Shown piece after piece: positions 1 through 7,594 of a stretch of DNA of 8,929 nucleotides. Every line of letters begins with the position of its first letter. Within the stretch, counting starts at the first letter, position 1. The notes beneath the pieces are model-generated. The model was not told the origin of the DNA. It saw nothing but the letters and a program-made list of their open reading frames with translations, and searched no databases. The position numbers and the translations under genes were made by a program. The DNA comes from Candidatus Egaibacter danicus (GTDB taxonomy: Bacteria > Pseudomonadota > Gammaproteobacteria > Burkholderiales > Burkholderiaceae): NCBI GenBank assembly GCA_011391115.1, contig JAABRC010000054.1:1-8929 (forward strand), in the 5' to 3' direction.

Positions 1-1
1 T

Positions 2-1237
2 GAGTATGCCGAAAGAAACCAGAGTGCTTTCGTTAATCGCTATGAAAATTTGACACGGGCCTGGACAGCGTGTCTGCCCCTGTTTGATTTCCTTGGCGCG
101 CGCCCGGACGAGCTCAACTTCGAAACCGCGCTGAGTCAACCACACAGTCTTATACCCACGAACGCTACGCTTGCAGCTGCGTCCGGTATCAAGCAAATGC
201 CCTCGACCATGGTGCCAACGCACCCTGGCGCTGATCTGGTAAGAACAGGCGATGCACACACCGGCGAGCAAGATGCCAAAGCCGAAGGCGTGACCGTTTT
301 TGCCATTGTGCGCGACGAGTTGACGAGACTTCCGTGGTTCCTCAGTCATTACCGATCTCTTGGATGTCGGCGGTTCATTTTTGTCGACAATGAATCCGCT
401 GATGGAACGGCTGATTATTTGCGTTCGCAAAGTGATGTGACGGTCTTCCACGCGCCGGTGGCACGATTCGCAGCAAGTTCCTCCGGACGAAATTGGTTTA
501 ACTGGCTCGTTGTGGAGCATGCTGGAGCGGGATGGGCGCTTTGCGCCGATGCCGACGAGTTGCTAACCTGGCCTGGATTTGAGAGGGAAGGTTTGCGGGG
601 GCTTGTGAATCGGGCGGAGCGACTTGGCCTGAACCGGGTGTTCACCCCGATGATCGACGCCTATGCTGACCGCGCTGCCAATGAACTAACCGCATATCAC
701 CCTGGTTTGCCCTTCGGCGTGGTTTGCCCATGGGTAGATCCCATCGCCTCTTACCGGGCTAGCTGGGACAAGGGCCGGCTGGTGCTTTACGGTGGTCCCA
801 GAGCTCGCCATGCGCCAAATAGGACAAGAGGACCGATTATGTCGAAGCAGAGTTTGTACAAGGTACAGGCGAACGGCTATCAGCATCTTGGCCCCCATTT
901 CGACACCTACGGCCATCCCTCGCCCTTGGTGGCACCGTTTCTGCATTACAAGTTTCTCCCGGACTTCGTGCAGCGGGTAGAGCAAGCCATTGCCGAGGGT
1001 CAGCACTGGAACAATGCAGCGGAATACCGCGACTACAAAGCGCAAGGGCTGTCGCAGGTCTGCTTCATGCAGCCGGATTCGGTCCGGATTTGCAGTGGCG
1101 ACGACTTGCGTCCACACATCGCGGCGATCAGCCGCGTGATCCGCGATGCGGACCTTTGTGGCAGCGCGCATTGGAAGCAACTCTTCAAGCCGTTGGCTCC
1201 AGCACACGAAGGCAAAGTTGTTTTTGAACCCGCGTGA
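2..1237 (+). CDS. Glycosyltransferase family 2-like protein, 5' end outside the window
   Basis: Probably transfers a sugar from a nucleotide-sugar donor, in the cytoplasm or at the inner membrane face. The GT-A start is visible from about nt 290 (VTVFAIVRDE, then FIFVDNESADGT), and a metal-binding DAD motif sits at nt 548-556 (CADADELL). The C-terminal part (LHYKFLPDFVQRV, EGQHW, EYRDY) matches my memory of the Glyco_tranf_2_4 / GT92-like group. The frame is open to the left edge: 16 sense codons precede the TTG at 50, so I treat the gene as 5'-partial. Internal ATGs at 197 and 209 are possible starts but have no clear ribosome binding site. Residues before the GT domain (RYENL, then FDFLGARPDEL) resemble the tail of a sulfotransferase domain, followed by a roughly 50-residue linker. 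An 89-base gap follows. Acceptor and donor cannot be told. The GT assignment is firm; the start is not. Confidence 0.85.
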   Translation, partial: EYAERNQSAFVNRYENLTRAWTACLPLFDFLGARPDELNFETALSQPHSLIPTNATLAAASGIKQMPSTMVPTHPGADLVRTGDAHTGEQDAKAEGVTVFAIVRDELTRLPWFLSHYRSLGCRRFIFVDNESADGTADYLRSQSDVTVFHAPVARFAASSSGRNWFNWLVVEHAGAGWALCADADELLTWPGFEREGLRGLVNRAERLGLNRVFTPMIDAYADRAANELTAYHPGLPFGVVCPWVDPIASYRASWDKGRLVLYGGPRARHAPNRTRGPIMSKQSLYKVQANGYQHLGPHFDTYGHPSPLVAPFLHYKFLPDFVQRVEQAIAEGQHWNNAAEYRDYKAQGLSQVCFMQPDSVRICSGDDLRPHIAAISRVIRDADLCGSAHWKQLFKPLAPAHEGKVVFEPA

Positions 1238-1326
1238 ACCCCAGACAGCGCGGTGTCAGACATTTGGCAGCACCTTTGCGGCACACATAGAGGAAAATCG
1301 GTTGTCTGCGCATTAAACTGATATGC

Positions 1327-2538
1327 ATGAAAATTCTTTGGGCTAGTCCGAACACCTTGCTTGACACCACCAGTGGCGCAGCTTTGGCCGTGCGGGAGAT
1401 TCTCAAGCAACTGCGAACTCGCGGCTGTGAAGTTCGCATCCTGGGCGGTACGATTGTTGTCAATCCCAATGGCGCCGCGCCATTTGTCGGCTTGCAGCCA
1501 AAGCTAAAGGACCATTTGGGAAAATTTGTAGTGCTCCAGGACGGCTCGCTGGCTCACCGCCTGCTGGTCACGCAACGGATGCAGCGTCGTCTGATGCTCT
1601 CTTATGAAGAAAAAATATGGTTTGACGAGTATTGCCGGATGCTCGACGAGTTCAAGCCCGACATGGTCTGGTTCTTTGACAATTCGCTCATGACCCTGCT
1701 CACGGCCGACGAGGCCCGGCGCCGCGGTGTGCCCGCTGTGGTGTACCTGGCCCACGCGAACAACCGGGGCACGCGGTGGTGCCGGGACGTGAGTCTGATG
1801 TTGACGGACTCGCAGGCTACCGCCAAGCTTTACCAAGAGCGGGAAGGTTATGACTTGGTGGTCATCGGTACATTTATCCAGCCAGTGGCCTATAAGGCGA
1901 CAAACCAGTCCAGAGCCCATGTTTTGTTTATCAATCCGACGCCAGAAAAAGGGGTTGTTTTTGTCATCCAGCTGGCGCTGCTGTTGGAACGGCAGCGCCC
2001 GGACATCAGGCTCGAAGTGGTGGAGTCACGCAGCAAGTGGGTTGAGGCACTGCGCAGTGTCACGCGCGGTCTGGGGTGCGAGCGCGACGCGCTTGCCAAC
2101 GTGATGTTGACCCCCAACACGCAGGACATGCGACCCGTGTATGGACGCGCCCGGGCATTGCTGGTGCCAAGTGTGTGGTGGGAAAGTGGCGCCCGGGTCA
2201 TCGTCGAGGCCATGCTGAATGGCATACCAGTCATTGGCAGCAACTCCGGTGGTATCCCCGAAATCATGGGGCAAGGCGGGCATGTGCTGCACTTTCCGCC
2301 CGGGCACCTGTTACCGCCCTACGACAAACTGTTTGATGCCGCCCTGCTGAACAGCGCGGCTGCTTTGATCGTGCTCATGTACGATGACCAGGGCTTCTAC
2401 GACACCTGTGTGCAAAGCGCCTACAAGGCGCATGCCGAACGTCACGACATCGAAAAGAACACGGATCTGCTCATGCAGGTTTTGAACGACACGCTCACTC
2501 AGACCAGTTTGCCTGAGCCTTACCGTGAACATCGCTGA
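1327..2538 (+). CDS. GT-B fold glycosyltransferase (GT4-like, group 1)
   Basis: A 403-residue protein, normal length for a GT4 enzyme, which would transfer a sugar from a nucleotide-sugar donor to a growing glycan or small acceptor. The N-terminal Rossmann half begins MKILWASPN and has a glycine/serine acceptor loop (TTSGAALAVREIL, about residues 14-26). The C-terminal half carries the family EX7E signature with E286 and E294 (WWESGARVIVEAM), followed by the donor-binding loop GIPVIGSNSGGIPEIM. There is no signal peptide or membrane segment. The ATG at 1327 is chosen because MKI is the typical first beta strand and an in-frame stop lies at 1288. An out-of-frame ATG at 1323 stops after seven codons. 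No good Shine-Dalgarno is seen close upstream. Its last 14 bases overlap the next gene, which suggests translational coupling. Donor and acceptor are unknown. Confidence 0.93.
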   Translation: MKILWASPNTLLDTTSGAALAVREILKQLRTRGCEVRILGGTIVVNPNGAAPFVGLQPKLKDHLGKFVVLQDGSLAHRLLVTQRMQRRLMLSYEEKIWFDEYCRMLDEFKPDMVWFFDNSLMTLLTADEARRRGVPAVVYLAHANNRGTRWCRDVSLMLTDSQATAKLYQEREGYDLVVIGTFIQPVAYKATNQSRAHVLFINPTPEKGVVFVIQLALLLERQRPDIRLEVVESRSKWVEALRSVTRGLGCERDALANVMLTPNTQDMRPVYGRARALLVPSVWWESGARVIVEAMLNGIPVIGSNSGGIPEIMGQGGHVLHFPPGHLLPPYDKLFDAALLNSAAALIVLMYDDQGFYDTCVQSAYKAHAERHDIEKNTDLLMQVLNDTLTQTSLPEPYREHR

Positions 2539-5500
2539 TATCCTGGAGCAGCAGGCCCAGCGCCTCAGCAGCGCACCCAGCATTTATGTGGAAGAGGCGT
2601 GTTGGTCTTATCAGACCCTGAACCAGTCGGTATGGCAGGTGGCGATGGCGTTGCATCGCCGCGGGGTGCGGCCCGGGGAGGTGATTGCACACACGTTTGC
2701 CAGCGAGTTGGCCTTGCTGGTCGCCGCGCTGGCGTGCGCCCGCATCGGGGCCACGGTGTTAAGCGTTCCCGGCAACATGCCGGCGCGCCAGCGCGATCAA
2801 CTGTTGAACGCGGTGAGCGCCACCTGGCTGGCAACCGATTTGCCCGATCTGCAATTCGGCGCATTGAAGTCAATTCACGTTGGCGTGAATACCAGTTCAG
2901 GCTCAAGCGATGAACAAGTTGTTTCGCCGGCAATCCGGGACAGCGATCCTGCAGCCCCATGGATCATTGTGTCGGGCTCAGGGACAACGGGCAAACCCAA
3001 ATTGATGGCGGTCACGCATCGTCAGCAATGGGCCCGAATGGAAGTGGGTTTGCAGTGGCTGCCTTACGCCAGGCAGGACGTGTTGCACTCCCTGGTGCGC
3101 CTGGACTTTTATGGCGCCAAACAGAGGTATCTGGAAGCTTTTATGAAGGGGGCCAGCATCAGCCTTGGCGCCGGCGGACAGGTGACTTGCCAGAATGGCC
3201 GTTTAAAGAGCAAGGCAACCGTGATCTACGCCACTGTTTTTCATGTTGAGCAGTTACTGACATCCATGCCGAGCAATTGCAAGGGGTTTGACGACAGTTT
3301 CAGTGCCTTGATGATCGGGGGCTCGACGGTCTCCGTTGGCCTGCGCCAAAGAATCCGTGATCGAATCAGCGCCAAGTTCTATGTTTTGTACGGCGCCAAC
3401 GAATGCCACACCACTTGCAGAACCGATTTGCAAGATGTATTTGACACACAGGGGAACGTGGGCCGACCGCACCCGGGTTTCACGCTGCAAATTGTGGATG
3501 CCAACCATGTGCCGCTGCCGCCTCAGCAAATTGGTCAGGTGCGGATCAGGAGTCAGGCAACGATCGATGGCTATTTGGACGACGCCCCGGCAACCCTAAG
3601 AGCTTTCCGGCAAGGTTGGTTTTACCCCGGTGACCTGGGCAGGCTCACTGCGGACGGACGATTGATTCACCTGGGGCGAGCCGACGACATGATGATCATG
3701 AACGGCATCAATATGTATCCGGCCGAGATTGAACAGGTGATGACCTCGCATCCCGCTGTGCTGGATGCAGCGGTGATGCCCTTGCGGCATGCTGTTCATC
3801 AAGATATTCCGGTTTGCGCAGTGACGCTATTGGCGCATGGGCAGGCGACCGAGCAGACTCTAATGATGCACGCGCGCCAACACCTGGGCGCGCATTCACC
3901 GCATCGGGTTGTCATTGTGGGTGAAATCCCGCGTAACGAGCAAGGCAAATTGATTCGGGCTGAACTCGCGGCATTGATCATGGACCGGCTGCGTCGGTCG
4001 CCCAAGCCAGCGCAGGCAATCGGTACCAGTCGACAGTTGACCAAGAAAATTCTTATATCCTTTCAGCTGCCACCAAAACCTGACCTGGCGTTGCTTGATG
4101 CATGGCTGACACAGATATTGACCGACGATCTGGCGAGCTGGCCTGAGCCTGTCTTTACCGGGAGCGAACTGGTGCCCGAACTGACTCGGCAGTGGCTTTG
4201 GCGTTGCTTGCGGATTGCCCGGTTGCTGCTGCAGGCAGCGCGCGTACCAATTTTTGATGCGCCCCACGTGTTTTCTTGCGCAGCGGATGTGCAAGGGAGC
4301 CCACTCTGGCAAGCCGACGTTGCTCTGGCATTGGTCGATGATCAATTCAACGATCTGTACCGGGAGGCGCTCAACACAGCGTTTGAGCTGGCGGCATGGG
4401 CTGCGTTGCGGCCCTTGTCACAAGACAATCTGAACTTGTTTTTCGAGACAATTTCGCAGCGCATCCTGGTACGGGCAAAACAGTTGCTGCCATTCGGAAA
4501 ATCAACTTTTCCGATTCTGCAAGTGGCTCATGCCAAGGCGATACCATTCAGGCACTTGGGCGGCGGCGTGTTTCAGTTGGGATGGGGTGCAAATGCCAGG
4601 CGCCTGGACCGAAGTGCCACCGAGCTTGATTCAACCATAGGCGCCAAACTTTCAAATAGCAAGGCGCTGACGGCCCGCTTGTTACGTGCCGCTGGCTTGC
4701 CCGGCGCAGTGCATGTGGCGGTGAGAACCCCAGGGCTCGCTGTCACGGCGGCACAACGCTTGGGTTGGCCGCTGGTGGTCAAGCCAGTGGATGGAGAACG
4801 TGGCGAGGGGGTGACAGTCGATGTGGCCGATGAGGAAACTCTGAAATCGGCGTGCGACCTGGCAATGGGCCGCTCGCGCAGCAAAGTTGCGATCGTTGAA
4901 CGACAGGTGGCCGGGGTTTGCCACCGCCTCTTCATGGTGAATGGCAAGGTGCTGTACGCGGTCAAGCGTTGGCCCATGTTGGTCATCGGCGATGGGCAAC
5001 ATACCGTGGCAGAGTTGGTGGCGCTCGAAGTGGCGTTGCAGCAGCAAAAACCACCCTGGAAGCGCTCCGAGATCAAACCTTTGGATGAGTTGGCTAGAGC
5101 GGCCATAGCCGCCGCCGGCTTTTCAGAGACAGATGTGGCACCAACGGGTGTCCGGGTGCCACTGAGGCGTATTGAGTCCACCGAATGGGGGGGCGTGGAC
5201 GAGGAAGTTACCCAACGCATTCACCCAGAAAACCTCAGGATCTCTCAGGCTGCGGCGGCCCTGATGGGGCTGCATGTGGCTGGCGTTGACATCATCACAA
5301 ATGATATTGGTCAACCGTGGCATGAAAACGGCGCCATCATCAACGAAGTCAATTTCGCGCCCCTTTTGGGCGGTGCCGATATCTCGCGTCGACATATTCC
5401 GATGTTCCTGGACGATCTCCTCAAGGGACGGGGGCTTATTCCGGTGGATGTGTTTGTGGGCGGAGCGGGGGCCTGGCAAGCGGCATTACAGAGACAGCAG

Positions 5501-5821
5501 TCGCTGGTGAGTCAGGGCTTGGCTGCTTATGTGACTCATGAGTTCCAAACTTTGGCACCGACGGGTGAGCCAATTCCCATGTCTTTGACGGGTGGTTATC
5601 CCCGGGCGCAGGCGCTGTTGCTGTCATCGCGCGTCGGCGCGATGGTATTGTGTGTGCAGACTGATGAGTTTCTGAACACCGGCCTGCCACTGGAATGGGT
5701 GAATACGCTTGTATTTGTGGATCGAGTCGTGATGACTTTTAGTCAGCCCGAGCAATCCCTGCTGCCGCAGCGGTTTGCAGCGCTAGCGCAACTGCTGGAA
5801 AAATGGAAGCCAACCCTTTGA
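2525..5821 (+). CDS. Fusion of ANL adenylation domain and cyanophycin-synthetase-like ATP-grasp ligase with a degenerate Mur-like tail
   Basis: A 1098-residue cytoplasmic multidomain enzyme. Residues 1-485 are an acyl-AMP-forming ANL domain. It has the phosphate loop SGSGTTGKPK (150-159), YGANE (289-293), YPGD with D370, GRADDMMIMNG (384-394) and the C-terminal catalytic lysine K475 (NEQGK). The hinge motif is more acyl-CoA-synthetase-like than NRPS-like. Residues about 508-682 resemble the cyanophycin synthetase N domain. FQLGWG (683-688) leads into an ATP-grasp domain with K753 (VVKPVDGERGEGV), VIGDGQHT, IHPEN and the metal-binding NEVN (940-943). Residues 970-1098 align with the start of the cyanophycin synthetase Mur-like domain, but its P-loop is replaced by GGAGAWQAA (979 onward). 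No carrier-protein GxxS site is visible. The start is GTG, overlapping the previous stop region by 14 bases. Expected chemistry: activate an acid as acyl-AMP and form an amide through an acyl-phosphate. Substrates are unknown. Domain calls are secure; the pathway is inference. Confidence 0.93.
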   Translation: MNIADILEQQAQRLSSAPSIYVEEACWSYQTLNQSVWQVAMALHRRGVRPGEVIAHTFASELALLVAALACARIGATVLSVPGNMPARQRDQLLNAVSATWLATDLPDLQFGALKSIHVGVNTSSGSSDEQVVSPAIRDSDPAAPWIIVSGSGTTGKPKLMAVTHRQQWARMEVGLQWLPYARQDVLHSLVRLDFYGAKQRYLEAFMKGASISLGAGGQVTCQNGRLKSKATVIYATVFHVEQLLTSMPSNCKGFDDSFSALMIGGSTVSVGLRQRIRDRISAKFYVLYGANECHTTCRTDLQDVFDTQGNVGRPHPGFTLQIVDANHVPLPPQQIGQVRIRSQATIDGYLDDAPATLRAFRQGWFYPGDLGRLTADGRLIHLGRADDMMIMNGINMYPAEIEQVMTSHPAVLDAAVMPLRHAVHQDIPVCAVTLLAHGQATEQTLMMHARQHLGAHSPHRVVIVGEIPRNEQGKLIRAELAALIMDRLRRSPKPAQAIGTSRQLTKKILISFQLPPKPDLALLDAWLTQILTDDLASWPEPVFTGSELVPELTRQWLWRCLRIARLLLQAARVPIFDAPHVFSCAADVQGSPLWQADVALALVDDQFNDLYREALNTAFELAAWAALRPLSQDNLNLFFETISQRILVRAKQLLPFGKSTFPILQVAHAKAIPFRHLGGGVFQLGWGANARRLDRSATELDSTIGAKLSNSKALTARLLRAAGLPGAVHVAVRTPGLAVTAAQRLGWPLVVKPVDGERGEGVTVDVADEETLKSACDLAMGRSRSKVAIVERQVAGVCHRLFMVNGKVLYAVKRWPMLVIGDGQHTVAELVALEVALQQQKPPWKRSEIKPLDELARAAIAAAGFSETDVAPTGVRVPLRRIESTEWGGVDEEVTQRIHPENLRISQAAAALMGLHVAGVDIITNDIGQPWHENGAIINEVNFAPLLGGADISRRHIPMFLDDLLKGRGLIPVDVFVGGAGAWQAALQRQQSLVSQGLAAYVTHEFQTLAPTGEPIPMSLTGGYPRAQALLLSSRVGAMVLCVQTDEFLNTGLPLEWVNTLVFVDRVVMTFSQPEQSLLPQRFAALAQLLEKWKPTL

Positions 5822-5823
5822 GG
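5819..5823 (+). promoter_or_regulatory. Shine-Dalgarno of the SDR-like gene, overlapping the upstream stop codon
   Basis: TGAGG contains the TGA stop of the fusion gene and a GAGG ribosome binding core four bases before the ATG at 5828. This supports that start and suggests coupled translation. Confidence 0.6.
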
Positions 5824-5827
5824 CGAT

Positions 5828-6406
5828 ATGAAACATGTAATGGTGACTGGAGCGAATGGTTATTTGGGCGCCGTACTGGTACCGGCATTACTGGCTTCGA
5901 AGCGCGTGGGCAGGGTCACCGCGCGGGTCAGGCGTGCGCATCGCTCTGACGCGGGCGGTCGAGATGTCTTTCCATCGGGAATTTCGGTGGTTGATCTTCG
6001 GCATGTGTTGGCACGTTGCGCCTTGGCTGACAAAGAATTGGCATTGCCGGCACACGGGCAACAGAAACTGGATTTGATGGATGTGCGCGATGCCACTGCG
6101 GTTGTCGTCAAGTTGATCGAATCCGGCTACGACAGATGGCCTGAAGTGATGAATGTCGGGTCGGGAGCGCAGGTGACGTTGCTGGCGTTGGCAAAGATGG
6201 TCTCCAAGTTGACGTTGGCCAGCCACACAAGGCCGCTGTTATTTCGCTTGGATGAAAACAACCTGCGCAAACAACGAAATTTTGGGATGGCCATTGCACG
6301 ATTGGAGAGCACGCTGGATTGGCGGGCGGGTTACACGCCGGAGAAAACTCTGGTCGATATCATCAGTCTGTTGGCAAGGTTTCAAAGCGATGTCAATCGA
6401 ATTTGA
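5828..6406 (+). CDS. Extended-SDR (NAD-dependent epimerase/dehydratase) family protein lacking its catalytic middle
   Basis: This 192-residue protein has both ends of a nucleotide-sugar epimerase/dehydratase but not the centre. The N-terminus has the NAD-binding TGANGYLG (residues 7-14). From about residue 46 it resumes with the region that normally follows the VYGP motif: VFPSGISVVDL, then LPAHGQQKLDLMDV in place of the usual RDFIYVDDV, then the NVGSG motif (109-113). About 100-120 residues of a usual 300-plus are absent, including the catalytic Ser/Thr and YxxxK. The joint lies near nt 5915-5965. An alternative frame across it (VRIALTR near 5930) could be a leftover, hinting at a deletion with frame change. 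The frame afterwards is intact to the stop, so it may still be translated as a non-catalytic protein. It could equally be a decaying pseudogene. It starts 6 bases after the fusion gene. The family is clear; the activity is doubtful. Confidence 0.75.
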   Translation: MKHVMVTGANGYLGAVLVPALLASKRVGRVTARVRRAHRSDAGGRDVFPSGISVVDLRHVLARCALADKELALPAHGQQKLDLMDVRDATAVVVKLIESGYDRWPEVMNVGSGAQVTLLALAKMVSKLTLASHTRPLLFRLDENNLRKQRNFGMAIARLESTLDWRAGYTPEKTLVDIISLLARFQSDVNRI

Positions 6407-6512
6407 TGGAGCTGGTATCCCTAAGTGCCCGGTTCGCAGCAGTATTTCTGCCGTGGTGGTGCCTGCTAAAGTACTGACTTTTGAAAAGCTTGCAAGGCGT
6501 CATCATGAATAA
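6390..6512 (+). CDS. Possible 40-residue small protein bridging two genes
   Basis: An ATG-to-TAA frame begins inside the last 17 bases of the SDR-like gene and ends 8 bases into the binding-protein gene (overlap ATGAATAA), so it fills the whole gap between them. An AAGG lies ten bases before its ATG (6376-6379). The peptide starts MSIEFDGAGI, contains ISAVVVPAKV and ends with a basic RRHHE. I do not recognise it. The overlaps at both ends are typical of coupled genes, but a frame of this length can arise by chance, so confidence is low. A coupling leader for the next gene is another possibility. Confidence 0.2.
   Translation: MSIEFDGAGIPKCPVRSSISAVVVPAKVLTFEKLARRHHE
6494..6497 (+). promoter_or_regulatory. 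Shine-Dalgarno deciding the start of the BUG-like protein gene
   Basis: AAGG lies seven bases before the ATG at 6505. This favours that start over the in-frame TTG at 6481, which would add eight residues ahead of an otherwise normal signal peptide. Confidence 0.6.
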
Positions 6513-7590
6513 ACAAGTTCTGCACCGTCTCGTCGCGGTCGCCTGCGTCGTGGCTTCATCGCTGACACACGTTCGGGCACAAGGTGTGTCCGAGATTGAT
6601 CACAGCCGGAGGGTCTCACAGGCGAAGTCGGCTTGTGCGCCTTATCAGGGGCGCAAGCTGTCATTGGTGATCCAGCATAAACCTGGTGGGGGCTTTGATT
6701 TGATGGCCAGGGCACTGGAGCCGCTGCTGTCGAGCCATAGCGGAATGTCTGTGGCTGTCTCCAGCATCACCGGAGGGCATGGCATTCTGGCGATACGAAC
6801 TGTGGTCAACGCAAAATCTGACAGGCCCGTTGTCGGTCTGATCGACCTGGGTTCTTTTGCCACGCAATTGGTAAGTGACCAGGCAGGCTTGTCTTTATCC
6901 AGTCTTGCAGGGCTGGGCGTGATGGCAACAGACCACACGGTGTGGATCACTCGGCAGCCGTTGGTTTGGTCGCCACCCGACACGGGTGTTTATACAAGTA
7001 CCTCGACGACATCGCCTTACGTGCGATTGGGTATTCCTGGACAGTTGTTGGGATTGAAGCTGAAGCCAATTTTTGGGTTTGAGGGCACGAATCAGGCCTG
7101 GCTTGCATTGTTGCGTGGTGATGTTGACATCGTCACCATGTCCGACCAGTCTGCGAGTAGAAATTTGGCAGCGGGAGCGACCGCAACGGTGGGTTTGATT
7201 CTCAGTGATCGGCCTCATCCCGAATTTCCGGGGGTTCCTTATCTTGCAGGTGTCGGTGGTCTGGTAGATGCCAGGACAAAAGCTTTGGCGCCAAATGAAA
7301 GAAAGCGCCTGATGGACCTGGGCGCGTTGTCCGTGATGCTGTCCGAGCAGGCGCGAACTTTGGTGGCATCGGCCAAGCTTGAGCCGGCGGTGTTGAAGTG
7401 CCTGCGCCACGCGACACAAGCCGCGTTGTTCGATCCCGCCCTTGCAGAAGTTGCAGAACGACAGAAGTTTGGCCTAAGCCCAGAGAAGCCCGAAGCTGCG
7501 CAAGAAAAAATGCAGAAGGTAGCCCGCGCGCTCAGCGACAACCGCGACTACCTGCGTTCCATTGCAGCGGCGTGGAAAGAAGGCAACTGA
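6505..7590 (+). CDS. BUG/TctC-family periplasmic solute-binding protein
   Basis: A 361-residue exported protein of the type that binds carboxylates or other small solutes in the periplasm for tripartite tricarboxylate transporters. The ATG at 6505 gives a classical Sec signal peptide (MNKQVLHRL, hydrophobic core, likely cleavage after VRA at residue 25). The family hallmarks are the ligand-loop PGGGFDLMARALEPLL, an ITGGHG segment where family members have a P-GA-G-type stretch, and a late LLGLKLKPIFGFEGTNQAWLA-type strand followed by RGDVDIV. No TctA or TctB membrane subunit is next to it. It is in line with the ligase genes, 4 bases before the second ATP-grasp gene, so its role may be to capture a precursor or sense a product. 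It is more divergent than typical BUG proteins in the C-terminal third. Family assignment is good; the ligand is unknown. Confidence 0.9.
   Translation: MNKQVLHRLVAVACVVASSLTHVRAQGVSEIDHSRRVSQAKSACAPYQGRKLSLVIQHKPGGGFDLMARALEPLLSSHSGMSVAVSSITGGHGILAIRTVVNAKSDRPVVGLIDLGSFATQLVSDQAGLSLSSLAGLGVMATDHTVWITRQPLVWSPPDTGVYTSTSTTSPYVRLGIPGQLLGLKLKPIFGFEGTNQAWLALLRGDVDIVTMSDQSASRNLAAGATATVGLILSDRPHPEFPGVPYLAGVGGLVDARTKALAPNERKRLMDLGALSVMLSEQARTLVASAKLEPAVLKCLRHATQAALFDPALAEVAERQKFGLSPEKPEAAQEKMQKVARALSDNRDYLRSIAAAWKEGN
7580..7583 (+). promoter_or_regulatory. Weak Shine-Dalgarno for the second ATP-grasp gene
   Basis: AAGG lies 11 bases before the ATG at 7595, inside the end of the binding-protein gene. 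The spacing is longer than ideal, so coupling through the 4-base intergenic gap is also likely. Confidence 0.4.
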
Positions 7591-7594
7591 CCCC

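Noticed and set aside
1238..1326. Possible promoter (TTGGCA at 1264, weak -10 near 1286) in the gap before gene 2
   Set aside because: The -10 matches only about half of the consensus and the gap has no other support.
4573..5220. 215-codon frame on the minus strand
   Set aside because: It lies wholly inside the conserved ATP-grasp coding region and its peptide looks like an antisense shadow.
2525..5821. Calling the fusion gene or gene 6 cphA (cyanophycin synthetase)
   Set aside because: The fusion has an extra ANL domain and no functional Mur-like domain, and gene 6 is incomplete, so the product cannot be assumed to be cyanophycin.
6468..6488. Short inverted repeats (AAAGT/ACTTT and CTTTT/AAAAG) before the binding-protein gene
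   Set aside because: The stems are only five bases and AT-only or nearly so; there is no T-run typical of a terminator and no known operator match.
6505..6590. Lipoprotein signal (VAVAC at residues 10-14) in the binding protein
   Set aside because: The hydrophobic stretch before the cysteine is too short and A at -3 is poor; a normal VRA signal peptidase I site follows.
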